Positions 17,226 to 25,725 of a stretch of DNA of 64,000 nucleotides are shown here, piece by piece. How positions within the stretch are numbered: the first letter of the stretch is position 1; each line of letters opens with the position of its first letter. The DNA lies in NCBI GenBank assembly GCA_043759735.1, contig JAYUQC010000070.1, positions 1 through 64,000 on the forward strand. Direction: 5' to 3'. The position numbers and the translations under genes were made by a program. This DNA comes from CAISIP01 sp043759735 (lineage in GTDB: Bacteria > Pseudomonadota > Gammaproteobacteria > Burkholderiales > Burkholderiaceae_C). Under the pieces are notes generated by a model. It ran no database searches and had not been told where the DNA came from. It saw only the letters and a list, made by a program, of their open reading frames with translations.

Positions 17226-17609
17226 TCATGCGCGCAATTGCACTGCCGTTTCCCGCTCGACCATGCGGTCGAGCTCGGCACACACGTCGGCCATGCGCCC
17301 GGACATGCGCATGCGCCCTGTCAGCGCCGTTGGCTGACCCGATTCCACCACACGCACCACGCGCAGCGCAGATCGCGCGTTGCACCTTGGCTGAAGCATC
17401 GCCGCAGGTGATCGCGCAGCCATTGCACGCACCGGTCGCACGGCGACCCGCAGAGTCGCGGGCGATTGCCGGGTAGCCGGTGTTGGCGGCGAGGCAAACC
17501 TGTCTTTGGTAGGCGCAACCTGGAAATGGCGCAACAGCCGCCCCAATGGCGCCATCAGCCCGTGCGCGCCGAACATGCCGTGATTCATCATGTAGTAACT
17601 CCAAGGCAT
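17226..17609 (-). CDS. Small hypothetical protein directly behind lexA
   Basis: This 127-residue frame starts two bases after the lexA stop codon, a spacing that suggests translational coupling. The N-terminus (MPWSYYMMNHGMFGAHG, then LMAPLGRLLRHF) and the C-terminus (MADVCAELDRMVERE) look protein-like. The middle is rich in Arg, Ala and Pro and is less convincing. I know no family for it. A different frame over the same bases is also open, so the call depends on spacing and on the plausible ends. If real it would be SOS-controlled together with lexA. Confidence 0.4.
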   Translation of the reverse strand: MPWSYYMMNHGMFGAHGLMAPLGRLLRHFQVAPTKDRFASPPTPATRQSPATLRVAVRPVRAMAARSPAAMLQPRCNARSALRVVRVVESGQPTALTGRMRMSGRMADVCAELDRMVERETAVQLRA

Positions 17610-17611
17610 GG

Positions 17612-18295
17612 TTACATCAGCATGGTGTTGCGGATCAGACCCACTGCCAGCCCTTCGATTTCGAAGGGCTCACCGGGCTCGACCACGATGGTCTGATAGT
17701 CCGGGTTCTCCGGATGCAGTTCGATCAGGTGCTTGTTACGTTTGAAGCGCTTGACCGTGACCTCGTCGCCTAGCCGCGCCACGACGATTTGACCGTTCTT
17801 GGCTTCCTTGGTGGCCTGCACGGCTAGCAGGTCGCCATCCATGATGCCTGCGTCGCGCATCGACATGCCGCGCACTTTGAGCAGGTAGTCGGGGCGGCGC
17901 TGGAACAGGCTGTTTTCGACATAGTAGGTCTGGTCAATATGTTCCTGCGCCAGGATCGGCGAGCCGGCAGCGACGCGACCGATCAGCGGCAAGGCCAACT
18001 GTGCAAGGCCGGGCAGGGGCAGGGAAAATTGCTTGACGCGGGATTCGTTGATGGAGCGCAGCGCCTCGCTGCGCAAACGAATGCCGCGGGAGGTTCCGCT
18101 CACCAGTTCAATGACGCCCTTGCGCGCCAGTGCTTGCAGGTGCTCCTCGGCTGCATTGGCGGAGCGAAAGCCCAATTCGGTGGCGATTTCAGCTCGGGTG
18201 GGTGGTGCCCCCGTGCGCGCGATGGCACTTTGAATCAGGTCCAGGATTTGCTGCTGGCGCGCGGTAAGCTTCACTTGGAATTGCGGCATGTTCAT
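17612..18295 (-). CDS. lexA: SOS repressor LexA
   Basis: LexA represses DNA-damage genes and cleaves itself when RecA is active. The 227-residue protein has an N-terminal winged helix (LTARQQQILDLIQSAI to PPTRAEIATELGFRS) and a C-terminal peptidase domain. The cleavage site is Ala110-Gly111 in GRVAAGSPILA, the nucleophile is Ser145 in VRGMSMRDAGI, and the general base is Lys182 in VTVKRF. Two tandem SOS boxes lie 32-70 bases upstream of its start, so it is autoregulated. The asparaginase gene diverges from the same region. Confidence 0.98.
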   Translation of the reverse strand: MNMPQFQVKLTARQQQILDLIQSAIARTGAPPTRAEIATELGFRSANAAEEHLQALARKGVIELVSGTSRGIRLRSEALRSINESRVKQFSLPLPGLAQLALPLIGRVAAGSPILAQEHIDQTYYVENSLFQRRPDYLLKVRGMSMRDAGIMDGDLLAVQATKEAKNGQIVVARLGDEVTVKRFKRNKHLIELHPENPDYQTIVVEPGEPFEIEGLAVGLIRNTMLM

Positions 18296-18326
18296 CTGGG
18301 TTACTCCTGTCGGGCCGGCGCCCGGT

Positions 18327-18365
18327 TACTGGTTTAAAAAACAGTAACTGTATTTTTAACCAGTT
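18327..18365. promoter_or_regulatory. Two tandem LexA operators (SOS boxes)
   Basis: TACTGGTTTAAAAAACAGTA at 18327-18346 and AACTGTATTTTTAACCAGTT at 18346-18365 each fit CTG-N10-CAG, the proteobacterial SOS box. Their centres are 19 bases apart, like the double operators of other lexA genes. They lie between lexA (leftward) and the asparaginase gene (rightward), whose ATG at 18375 is only nine bases beyond the second box. Confidence 0.9.
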
Positions 18366-18374
18366 TTCAATTTA

Positions 18375-19424
18375 ATGCAAGCCATGGCTGAATCTTTTCC
18401 CACAAAAATCGTTGTACTGGGGACCGGCGGCACGATTGCCGGCTTGGCCGCTGACCCGCAGGACAATGTCGGCTATTCCTCGGCGCAGGTCGGAATCATG
18501 CAATTGCTGGACGGTCTGCCGCTCGGCCACCGACCCGGCGCCGAGTTGGTTTGCGAGCAGGTGGCGCAGATCGACAGCAAGGACATGAGCTTTGCGGTAT
18601 GGGTGGCGTTGGCGCGGCGTTGCCGGTTCTGGCTCGATGACCCTCAGGTTGCGGGCATCGTCGTCACGCATGGCACTGACACCATGGAGGAAACTGCGTT
18701 TTTCCTGCACGCGGTGTTGCAGCGACCGGCCGCTATGGACAAACCGGTGGTACTGACCGGTGCGATGCGACCCGCATCGGCGCTCGTGCCCGATGGCCCT
18801 CAGAACTTGTCGGACGCGATGGCGGTTGCCGGCGATGCGCGCGCGTGTGGCGTGTTGGTGGTGTTTGCCGGCATGGTGCATGGCCCTGTCGACGTACACA
18901 AATGGCATCCGTATCGGGTGGACGCGTTTTCCAGTGGTGAAGCCGGGGCCATGGGCATGGTCGAGGAAGGGTGCTTGCGCCTGCTCCAGCGCATGCCGCC
19001 TGGCAGGCTGGACGCCCTGGAAACGGTTGGCAATGACTATCCCGGGCGAACCGATCACGTCGCCTGGAGCAGGCTGCTACAACCTGGAATGCAGTGGCCG
19101 CGGGTTGAGATCGTAACCAGCCATGCGGGAGCCGATGGCCTGGTCGTGGACGCAATGCTGGCGGTTGCCGGTTCCAATGCTTATCCGTTGCGTGGCATCA
19201 TCGTTGCCGGAACCGGCAATGGCAGCGTGCATCAGGAACTGGAGGCTGCCCTGATGCGCGCGCGGGCTGCTGGCGTCATCGTGAAGCGGTCAAGCCGATG
19301 TGCAGGTAGCCATATGGTTGCCAATCCCGCGGCCAGTTTGCCCGACGCCGGCGGCTTGTCGCCCGCCAAGGCGCGGATTGCCTTGATGCTCGACCTGCTC
19401 GCCTCGGACGCCGAATTGGCGTGA
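18375..19424 (+). CDS. L-asparaginase
   Basis: The enzyme hydrolyses asparagine to aspartate and ammonia. The 349-residue protein has both family signatures: GTGGTIAG near residues 16-23 with the first catalytic Thr, and VVTHGTDTMEETA near 95-107 with the second Thr and Asp. The tetramer-type C-terminal part contains RGIIVAGTGNGSVH. No signal peptide is seen, so it is probably cytoplasmic. An alternative start is the ATG at 18384 (MAESFPTK). Neither start has a good ribosome binding site, and the SOS boxes are so close that its promoter must overlap or lie inside them. It is convergent with adk. Confidence 0.93.
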   Translation: MQAMAESFPTKIVVLGTGGTIAGLAADPQDNVGYSSAQVGIMQLLDGLPLGHRPGAELVCEQVAQIDSKDMSFAVWVALARRCRFWLDDPQVAGIVVTHGTDTMEETAFFLHAVLQRPAAMDKPVVLTGAMRPASALVPDGPQNLSDAMAVAGDARACGVLVVFAGMVHGPVDVHKWHPYRVDAFSSGEAGAMGMVEEGCLRLLQRMPPGRLDALETVGNDYPGRTDHVAWSRLLQPGMQWPRVEIVTSHAGADGLVVDAMLAVAGSNAYPLRGIIVAGTGNGSVHQELEAALMRARAAGVIVKRSSRCAGSHMVANPAASLPDAGGLSPAKARIALMLDLLASDAELA

Positions 19425-19455
19425 AGATCGGACGGTCAAGCCGGTCGCGGCCAGG

Positions 19456-20109
19456 CTACGCCAGGGCCCTGAAAGCCCGATCACGGATCACTTCGACCGA
19501 GCCGGTGCCGTTGATGGTCCGGTACTGGGGCGCCGCGGCCGGGTCCGTCCTGGCCCAATCCTCGTAGTAGGCAACCAGTGGACGGGTCTGCGCACTGTAG
19601 ACCTCGAGTCGCTTTTGCACCGTGGCTTCCTTGTCGTCGTCGCGCTGGATCAGCGGCTCGCCGCTGATGTCGTCCACGTCAGGCGACTTGGGGGGGTTGA
19701 ATTTGACATGGTAGGTGCGCCCGGAAGCCGGATGTGAACGGCGCCCGCTCATACGCTCGATGATGGCATCGAACGGCACGTCGAACTCCAGCACGTAGTC
19801 GAGCTTTACGCCGGCCGCCTTGAGTGCATCGGCCTGCGGAATGGTGCGGGGAAAACCGTCGAACAAGAAACCGTTGGTGCAGTCTGGTTGCGCGATGCGT
19901 TCCTTGACCAGGCCGATGATGATGTCGTCACTGACCAGTGCGCCCGCGTCCATGACCTTCTTGGCGGCCAGTCCCATCGGTGAACCGGCCTTGACCGCGG
20001 CTCGCAGCATGTCGCCGGTAGAGATTTGTGGAATGGCAAATTTTTCGCAGATGAAGGTGGCCTGTGTGCCTTTACCTGCACCTGGTGCGCCAAGCAAGAT
20101 GAGTCTCAT
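19456..20109 (-). CDS. adk: Adenylate kinase
   Basis: Adenylate kinase interconverts ATP, AMP and two ADP. The 217-residue protein is the long bacterial form. The P-loop is GAPGAGKGTQ (residues 7-16), the AMP site includes ISTGDMLRAAVK, and the LID segment has SGRRSHPASGRTYH without a four-Cys zinc site. DGFPRTIPQADAL is the second family signature. It is the last gene of the leftward exbB-exbD-lpxK-Trm112-kdsB-adk series, 110 bases after kdsB. This order is common in Burkholderiales. Confidence 0.98.
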   Translation of the reverse strand: MRLILLGAPGAGKGTQATFICEKFAIPQISTGDMLRAAVKAGSPMGLAAKKVMDAGALVSDDIIIGLVKERIAQPDCTNGFLFDGFPRTIPQADALKAAGVKLDYVLEFDVPFDAIIERMSGRRSHPASGRTYHVKFNPPKSPDVDDISGEPLIQRDDDKEATVQKRLEVYSAQTRPLVAYYEDWARTDPAAAPQYRTINGTGSVEVIRDRAFRALA

Positions 20110-20219
20110 GGAAATTCTCGGTATAAGGGTCTACGCCAGTAGCGCTAGTACCTATCGGGGACTGCGCCGCTCGGAAGCTGGCGCAAGAATAGCATGCCGG
20201 TCCACTCACCAGTCTTGCG

Positions 20220-21047
20220 CTATCGGCCGCGAAAGATCTGCCGCACCCGCTCCAGATCCTCGGGCGTATCGATCCCGGCGCCAGGGTCTGCGTCGGTCAC
20301 GTGCACGGCGATGCGATGGCCATGCCACAGCGCACGCAGTTGTTCGAGCGCTTCGGTTCGTTCCAGCGGAGCCGGCGGCAGTTGTGGAAACAGGCGCAGG
20401 AAACCCGCGCGGTAGCCGTAGATGCCGATGTGGCGCAGAGGTGCCGCCTGGCGCATCAACGCGTTGTCCTGGTCCTGCCACCAGGCGACATCGAGGTGAT
20501 CACGGGCCATTGGTATCGGTGAGCGGCTGAAGTACAGGGCAAAGCCGCGGGCATCGCAAACGACCTTGACGATGTTGGGGTTGCGGTACTCGTCCAGTGA
20601 TGCAATCACGTGCGCCGCAGTGCTCATGCTGGCCTGTGCATGGCGCTGCAGCAGTGCAGCGACCGCGCCGGCCAGATGCGGGTCGATCAGGGGCTCGTCG
20701 CCTTGCACATTGACCACGATCTGCGCGTCGTTCAGACCGAGCAGATCACAGGCTTCGGCCAGTCGGTCACTGCCCGAGGCATGGTCCGTACGGGTCAGCA
20801 CCGATTCAACGCCGTGGCGCGCGCAGGCCTGGATGATCGAGTTGTCGTCCGCTGCAACCACGACCCGCGCCGACCCCGTGGCGACGCTGCCCACCCGTTG
20901 CGCGACCCGCACTACCATCGGAATACCGGCAATCTCCGCCAGTGGCTTGTTGGGCAGGCGGGTCGACGCCAGGCGCGCCGGGATCAGAACGGTGAATGGC
21001 GCGGCGGTCTTGTGCTCCGACACACCGCCCGGCATGGCGCCGGTCAC
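20220..21047 (-). CDS. kdsB: 3-deoxy-manno-octulosonate cytidylyltransferase (KdsB)
   Basis: KdsB activates Kdo with CTP to CMP-Kdo for lipopolysaccharide core synthesis. The 275-residue protein shows VLIPARLASTRLPNKPLAEI near the N-terminus and NVQGDEPLIDP in the middle. The listed start is a GTG at 21047 that overlaps the stop of the Trm112-like gene (GTGA). An ATG four codons later (21035) or the GTG at 21023 would bring the N-terminus closer to E. coli KdsB, so the start is open. Tight coupling with lpxK fits a shared lipid A and Kdo function. Confidence 0.96.
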   Translation of the reverse strand: MTGAMPGGVSEHKTAAPFTVLIPARLASTRLPNKPLAEIAGIPMVVRVAQRVGSVATGSARVVVAADDNSIIQACARHGVESVLTRTDHASGSDRLAEACDLLGLNDAQIVVNVQGDEPLIDPHLAGAVAALLQRHAQASMSTAAHVIASLDEYRNPNIVKVVCDARGFALYFSRSPIPMARDHLDVAWWQDQDNALMRQAAPLRHIGIYGYRAGFLRLFPQLPPAPLERTEALEQLRALWHGHRIAVHVTDADPGAGIDTPEDLERVRQIFRGR

Positions 21048-21226
21048 AGGCCCAACTCTTCGTCGGTTAGCGTGCGCGCTTCGTTTTCGAGCAGGACCGG
21101 AATCCCGTCGCGCACCGGATAGGCCAGCCGGGCGCTGCGCGAGATTAGCTCCTGTCGCGCCCGGTCGTATTCCAGCGGACCTTTGGTGACCGGGCAGACG
21201 AGCAATTCAAGCAGGCGAGTGTCCAT
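21044..21226 (-). CDS. Trm112 family protein (YcaR-like)
   Basis: This is a 60-residue protein with the sequence MDTRLLELLVCPVTKGPLEY at the start and YPVRDGIPVLLENEAR near the end, the usual pattern of the YcaR/Trm112 family found between lpxK and kdsB. Only one of the usual cysteines is present (Cys11), so zinc binding is doubtful. Its start overlaps the end of lpxK by 20 bases and its stop overlaps the kdsB GTG. Members are thought to be small scaffold or activator proteins; a precise role here is unknown. Confidence 0.93.
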   Translation of the reverse strand: MDTRLLELLVCPVTKGPLEYDRARQELISRSARLAYPVRDGIPVLLENEARTLTDEELGL

Positions 21227-22265
21227 GGCTGGATGATAACTTTGTGCGTACCTGTTCCGTGCCGCGCTGGTGCAGCAGCTGCTCCAGCGCTGCCCAGAAC
21301 GACTGTTCCAGGTTGACGACCAGAGGCACGGCCAGTGCGTCGGGCCGATGGCGCCACAGCTTGACGGCATCCTTTTCCGTGCACAGCAAAATGTGGTCGT
21401 CGGCGCGGTCCCAATGCACGGCGTCGTACGACGCATGGTCGCGGAGGGGCAGGGTGCTCGCCAACGGCAGTCCACGCGAGCGCAGCATCCGGAAGAACGC
21501 CTGCGGATGTGCGATACCTGCCACGGCAATGATCGGCCTCGCCTTGCTGGAGTTGGCCGCGGCCAGAGTATGCAGTGGTAGCTGGGAGCCGTCTGCGCGC
21601 ACCGCGTGGTCAGCCAGCTCCCGTCGCACACGATGCACGGACAGACCCGGGGTTTGCAGGCTTGATGACACCACCAGATCGGTGGGGCGGGGCCAGGGTT
21701 CACGCAGCGGCCCGGCGGGCAACAGGAATCCGTTGCCGATGCCCCGGTCATCGAAAAGGCAAATATCGATGTCGCGGTGTAGCGCGTGGTGCTGCAGCCC
21801 ATCGTCGCAGACAAGCAGGTCCAGTTCAGGATGCGCCGCCAGCAGGGCCTGCGCCGCCTCGACCCGGACCTCGGCGACCCCCACCGGTACCTGGGTCCGG
21901 CGATGGATCAGCAGTGGCTCATCGCCGACGTCCTCGGCCAGCGCGTCGACCGTAACCAGGCGGCAATCCCGGGCACTGCGTCCGTAACCGCGCGACACCA
22001 CACCCGGCCGCAATCCCAGCGCATGCAGGTGCTGCACCAGCGCAATGACGAGTGGTGTTTTTCCGGCGCCGCCAGCCACCACATTGCCGACCACGATCAC
22101 CGGTACCCCGACCCGATGCACGGCCAACAATCCGCGCCGGTACAACTGCTGGCGCAATTGCCACACTAGCCGGTACGCCAGGGACAGCGGCCATAGCAGC
22201 CGCGCCAGCCAGCCGCGCCGAGTCCAGGCATCCTGCAGTGTCTGGCGCACCGCGATGCCGGCCAT
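21207..22265 (-). CDS. lpxK: Tetraacyldisaccharide 4'-kinase (LpxK)
   Basis: LpxK phosphorylates the 4' position of the lipid A precursor at the inner membrane. From the ATG at 22265 it has 352 residues. The P-loop is GNVVAGGAGKTPL near residues 61-73, after an N-terminal membrane-associated helix (LLWPLSLAYRLVWQL). Further family segments are RGYGRS and CDDGLQHHALHRDI. The frame is open up to 22307, but that would overlap exbD by 38 bases; the ATG four bases after the exbD stop is preferred. Confidence 0.96.
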   Translation of the reverse strand: MAGIAVRQTLQDAWTRRGWLARLLWPLSLAYRLVWQLRQQLYRRGLLAVHRVGVPVIVVGNVVAGGAGKTPLVIALVQHLHALGLRPGVVSRGYGRSARDCRLVTVDALAEDVGDEPLLIHRRTQVPVGVAEVRVEAAQALLAAHPELDLLVCDDGLQHHALHRDIDICLFDDRGIGNGFLLPAGPLREPWPRPTDLVVSSSLQTPGLSVHRVRRELADHAVRADGSQLPLHTLAAANSSKARPIIAVAGIAHPQAFFRMLRSRGLPLASTLPLRDHASYDAVHWDRADDHILLCTEKDAVKLWRHRPDALAVPLVVNLEQSFWAALEQLLHQRGTEQVRTKLSSSHGHSPA

Positions 22266-22269
22266 CGCG

Positions 22270-22698
22270 CTAGCGCGTCGCGGACTTGCCGGTCGGTTGG
22301 GTTGCAAACGTAATTTGCGAAAGCCCGGCGCGGCGCGACGCTTCCATCACGCTGATGACCGACTGGTGCTTGGCGCTGGCGTCCGCATTGATGACGACCA
22401 CCGTATCCTTGCCCGCCTTGGCTGCGGCCGCAAGGGCGCCTGCCAGTAGGTCCACGCTGCGCCCGGCCAGCGGCACGGAATTGACCGCATAGGCACCTTC
22501 GCTGCTGACGCTGACCAGCAACTCCTTGGGATAGTCGCGCAGGTTTTCGGTGTCGGCGACCGGCAGCCTGAGCTCGATTTCCGTGAATTTGCTGTAGGTC
22601 GTGGTCAGCATCAGGAAGATCAGTACCACCAGCAGGATGTCGATGAACGGGATCAGGTTTATTTCAGGCTCATCGCGTGACGCGGTGCGAAAATTCAT
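22270..22698 (-). CDS. exbD: ExbD/TolR family biopolymer transport protein
   Basis: The 142-residue protein has one N-terminal membrane helix (INLIPFIDILLVVLIFLMLT) with the proton-relay Asp, and a periplasmic domain. With ExbB it forms a proton-driven motor that powers TonB or Tol-type outer-membrane processes. The start ATG overlaps the exbB stop (ATGA). In Burkholderiales this exbB-exbD pair is regularly located upstream of lpxK. Confidence 0.94.
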   Translation of the reverse strand: MNFRTASRDEPEINLIPFIDILLVVLIFLMLTTTYSKFTEIELRLPVADTENLRDYPKELLVSVSSEGAYAVNSVPLAGRSVDLLAGALAAAAKAGKDTVVVINADASAKHQSVISVMEASRRAGLSQITFATQPTGKSATR

Positions 22699-23330
22699 GA
22701 GCCCTTGCGCAAGCTGTTGAGGTGGCGTGCCAAACGGTCGGCGGACAATTCCAAGGTCAACAGGTATGCGTCTACCGTAGCGCGGAAATAGCGCCAGAAA
22801 ATCAGCGCCGGAATGGCGATGATCAGGCCAAATGCCGTGTTGTACAGCGCCACCGATATGCCGTGCGCGAGCTGGGCGGGGTTGCCGCCAGGAGCGCCGC
22901 TGGTCGGCCCCTGCGAGCCGAATATCTCGATCATGCCCACGACGGTTCCGAACAGGCCCATCAGCGGTGCGGCGGACGCGATGGTGGCCAGTGCGCTGAG
23001 GTAGCGCTCCAGCCGATGCGCCACCAGCCGGCCGGTACCTTCCATCGTGGCGCGCAGGTCGGCCTCGCTACAGCGCGGGTTCAGGTTGAGGGCACGAAAT
23101 CCGCTGGCCAGCACCTCGCCGAGCGCAGAATTGCGTTCGAGCTGCGCCACCATGTCGGTCGATGGCAGACCGTTGCGCGACACCGACAACACCTCGTCCA
23201 ACAGACGAGGCGGCGCTACCTTGGCAGATTTGAGGCTGATGAATCGCTCGATGACCAGAGCCAGAGCCAGTATGGAGAAGGCGACCAAGGGCCAAATCGG
23301 CCAGCCTGCGGCTTGTATGATGGAAAACAA
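22695..23330 (-). CDS. exbB: MotA/TolQ/ExbB proton channel family protein
   Basis: The protein has three membrane helices: IIQAAGWPIWPLVAFSILALALVI at the N-terminus (shown here only as its key part AGWPIWPLV), a pair near ALATIASAAPLMGLFGTV, and IIAIPALIFWRYF. These are the TolQ/ExbB pattern. The N-terminal LFSIIQAAGWPIWPL aligns with the family start, so I choose the TTG at 23330 (211 residues); no ATG is placed correctly. The open frame continues to 23495 but that part is not family-like. The stop overlaps the exbD start. Confidence 0.88.
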   Translation of the reverse strand: MFSIIQAAGWPIWPLVAFSILALALVIERFISLKSAKVAPPRLLDEVLSVSRNGLPSTDMVAQLERNSALGEVLASGFRALNLNPRCSEADLRATMEGTGRLVAHRLERYLSALATIASAAPLMGLFGTVVGMIEIFGSQGPTSGAPGGNPAQLAHGISVALYNTAFGLIIAIPALIFWRYFRATVDAYLLTLELSADRLARHLNSLRKGS

Positions 23331-23678
23331 GTAGGAAACCCCATGCAAATGGTTAGCCCGGTCATTATGGCGCACGGCCTGACCGGGCCGGAGGCTGCCG
23401 ATGGCGCTGCTGCCGTGCCGGCATTCGGTGTTGACCCACAGAACTTGTGGATAACTTTGTGCAAAACCAGGTTGAAAACTCGTCGCAGGCCGCATTCATG
23501 CGGTCCCGGACTAAGGTGATGAGAAAAAGGGCAGTGAAATATTTCATGAAATCAGAGACTTGCGTCCTGTTTGCGGGCTATGCGCTGGCATCAACTGCGA
23601 CTCCCTGCTATTGGCGCCATCTGTGGAGTAGTTGTATGCCGCGACCCGCCTGCAGCCTTGGTGCGCGCGTGGGGCAGC
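23331..23678. other. 348-base divergent intergenic region with a DnaA-box-like nonamer and a palindrome
   Basis: The space between exbB and xseA holds TGTGGATAA at 23446-23454, the reverse complement of the consensus DnaA box TTATCCACA, and a perfect 12-base palindrome TGAAATATTTCA at 23535-23546 followed by a further TGAAAT. A 79-residue frame at 23447 does not look coding. The promoters of exbB and xseA are expected here but I cannot place them. Confidence 0.5.
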
Positions 23679-24992
23679 ATGGCTGAAGCAGCACCACGCA
23701 TCTGGTCCGTCGGAGACTTGTGCCATGCGGTAGCGGACGCTCTGGACGCCCGATTCAACCCGGTTTCGGTGCGCGGCGAGATATCTGGTTTCTCGCGCGC
23801 GGCCAGCGGTCATTGCTATTTTTCGTTGAAGGATGCTTCGGGCCAGTTGCGCTGCGCGATGTTCAAGCGGGCTGCGGGCTTGATCGACTTCGCCGCGCGG
23901 GATGGCGATCTGGTCGAGGTGCGTGGCAGGCTCGGCGTTTACGAGCCTCGTGGCGATTTGCAGTTGATCGTCGAGTCGATGCGCCAGGCCGGAACCGGAA
24001 CGCTGTTCGAGGAATTCCTCCAACGCAAGTCCCGTTTGCAGGCAGAGGGACTGTTTGACCCGCGGCGCAAGCGCGCTTTGCCGCTGGCGCCGCGCGCCAT
24101 CGGGTTGGTGACTTCACTGGGCGCAGCGGCCTTGCATGACGTCGTGACCACCTTGCAACGGCGTTTGCCGCATGTACCCGTGCTGCTGGCGCCGGCGGCC
24201 GTGCAGGGTACTGGCGCTCCGGCCCAATTGGTGCTGGCACTTGAGAGCTTGTATCAGTTGGCGGCGGGCGCATCAGCGCACTCCCGTGCAGCGAGCACGG
24301 ACAAATTGTTGCCGGTGCCTGAGGTGATCCTGCTGGTGCGCGGTGGCGGCTCGTTGGAGGACCTGTGGGCCTTCAACGACGAGGCTTTGGCACGCGCGAT
24401 CCTCCGCAGCCCGGTTCCGGTGGTGTGCGGGGTGGGCCATGAGACGGATTTCACGATCGCCGATTTTGTCGCCGACCTGCGGGCGCCGACGCCCACTGCG
24501 GCGGCGGAATTGGTGGCGCCGGCGCGCGAGGTCTGGCTGGCCGCGCTTGACTTGTTGCAGGCGCGTCTGCAAGATGGCATGACCCGTAGGCTGGAGCGCG
24601 AGTTGCAGCGGCTCGACAACACGGCGGCCCGGTTCGGACGGCCTAGCGGGCTGGCGGCGGCCCGTCGCGTGACCTTGCACTCGATTGCCATGCGCTTGCG
24701 CCAGGCAACCCGGTCCGCACTGCAGCGACAAACGCGCGAATGGCAAGATTTGGCAGAGCAGTTGCCGACGGCGCGCCGCCTGGCAATGGAGCGCAAGGGC
24801 GAGCGGCTCGCGCGGGACGGTTTGCGGCTGCGGCTGCTCGATCCGGCCCTGGTGCTGCAGCGCGGCTATGCCTGGCTTGCTGATGCGCGGGGGTTTGCAG
24901 TGACCCGTGCAGCGCAGACGCAGGCGGGCCAGCGATTGCGCGCGACGGTGGCCCATGGCAGCATCGATTTGCAAGTAGTCGGGCAGAAATAG
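23679..24992 (+). CDS. xseA: Exodeoxyribonuclease VII large subunit
   Basis: XseA is the catalytic subunit of exonuclease VII, which degrades single-stranded DNA. The 437-residue protein begins with an OB fold (WSVGDLCHAVADAL to HCYFSLKDASGQLRC), continues with the nuclease core (AIGLVTSLGAAALHD, ILLVRGGGSLEDLWAFN, VCGVGHETDFTI) and ends in a long coiled-coil arm with LDPALVLQRGYAWL. The ATG at 23679 is the family start; the open frame begins earlier at 23571. xseB is not nearby. sodB follows after 49 bases but has its own -10-like TACAAT at 25003-25008. Confidence 0.97.
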   Translation: MAEAAPRIWSVGDLCHAVADALDARFNPVSVRGEISGFSRAASGHCYFSLKDASGQLRCAMFKRAAGLIDFAARDGDLVEVRGRLGVYEPRGDLQLIVESMRQAGTGTLFEEFLQRKSRLQAEGLFDPRRKRALPLAPRAIGLVTSLGAAALHDVVTTLQRRLPHVPVLLAPAAVQGTGAPAQLVLALESLYQLAAGASAHSRAASTDKLLPVPEVILLVRGGGSLEDLWAFNDEALARAILRSPVPVVCGVGHETDFTIADFVADLRAPTPTAAAELVAPAREVWLAALDLLQARLQDGMTRRLERELQRLDNTAARFGRPSGLAAARRVTLHSIAMRLRQATRSALQRQTREWQDLAEQLPTARRLAMERKGERLARDGLRLRLLDPALVLQRGYAWLADARGFAVTRAAQTQAGQRLRATVAHGSIDLQVVGQK

Positions 24993-25041
24993 GCAAAGTT
25001 CCTACAATCTTGGTTTTGCTCAACCAACCCACGAGGACACC

Positions 25042-25623
25042 ATGGAACATATCCTGCCGCAACTTCCGTACGCGATTGACGCCCTGGCGCCAAACTATTC
25101 GCGCGAGACGCTCGAGTTCCACCACGGCAAGCACCACAACGCCTATGTCGTCAACCTCAACAACCTGCAAAAGGGCACGGAGTTCGAGACCATGGCGTTG
25201 GAGGATATCGTCAAGAAAGCCAGTGGTGGCGTCTACAACAACGCAGCGCAAGTATGGAACCACACGTTTTTCTGGAACTGCATGAAGCCGTCTGGCGGCG
25301 GTGAGCCGACCGGTGCGCTGGCCACGGCCATCAACGCGAAGTGGGGTAGCTATGCAGCGTTCAAGGAAGCCTTCGTCAAGTCGGCCGTGGGCAACTTCGG
25401 TTCCGGCTGGACCTGGCTGGTCAAGAAGGCGGACGGGTCGGTCGATATTGTCAACATGGGCGCCGCCGGAACCCCATTGACGACAGGCGACAAGCCGCTG
25501 TTGACCGTGGATGTGTGGGAGCACGCTTACTACATCGACTACCGCAATGCCCGCCCCAAGTTTGTCGAAACATACCTCGACAAGCTGGTCAACTGGGCCT
25601 ATGCGCAGGCCAATTTTGGCTGA
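25042..25623 (+). CDS. sodB: Superoxide dismutase [Fe]
   Basis: The enzyme converts superoxide to oxygen and hydrogen peroxide in the cytoplasm. The 193-residue protein has the Fe/Mn-SOD fold with metal-ligand segments EFHHGKHHNAYV near the N-terminus, AAQVWNHTFFWNC in the middle and DVWEHAYYIDYRN near the C-terminus. The FWNCM segment and the following Gly-rich turn favour the iron form. GAGGA precedes the ATG. A perfect hairpin with a short T run lies 25 bases after the stop. Confidence 0.97.
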   Translation: MEHILPQLPYAIDALAPNYSRETLEFHHGKHHNAYVVNLNNLQKGTEFETMALEDIVKKASGGVYNNAAQVWNHTFFWNCMKPSGGGEPTGALATAINAKWGSYAAFKEAFVKSAVGNFGSGWTWLVKKADGSVDIVNMGAAGTPLTTGDKPLLTVDVWEHAYYIDYRNARPKFVETYLDKLVNWAYAQANFG

Positions 25624-25647
25624 TTGATCGCCGGCGTTGTGCGCATC

Positions 25648-25671
25648 AGGCCGGCACTATGCCGGCCTTTT
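25648..25671 (+). terminator. Rho-independent terminator of sodB
   Basis: AGGCCGGCA at 25648-25656 pairs perfectly with TGCCGGCCT at 25660-25668 around a three-base loop, followed by T residues to 25671. The stem is strong and the T run short. Confidence 0.75.
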
Positions 25672-25725
25672 CCCTGGGCGCCTTGTTTGACCACCTGCCG
25701 GATGTCGGCCTGCCTGCATCTGACA

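Noticed and set aside
23446..23454. DnaA box as part of a replication origin
   Set aside because: Only one box is visible, with no dnaA, dnaN or gidA neighbours and no AT-rich unwinding region of origin type.
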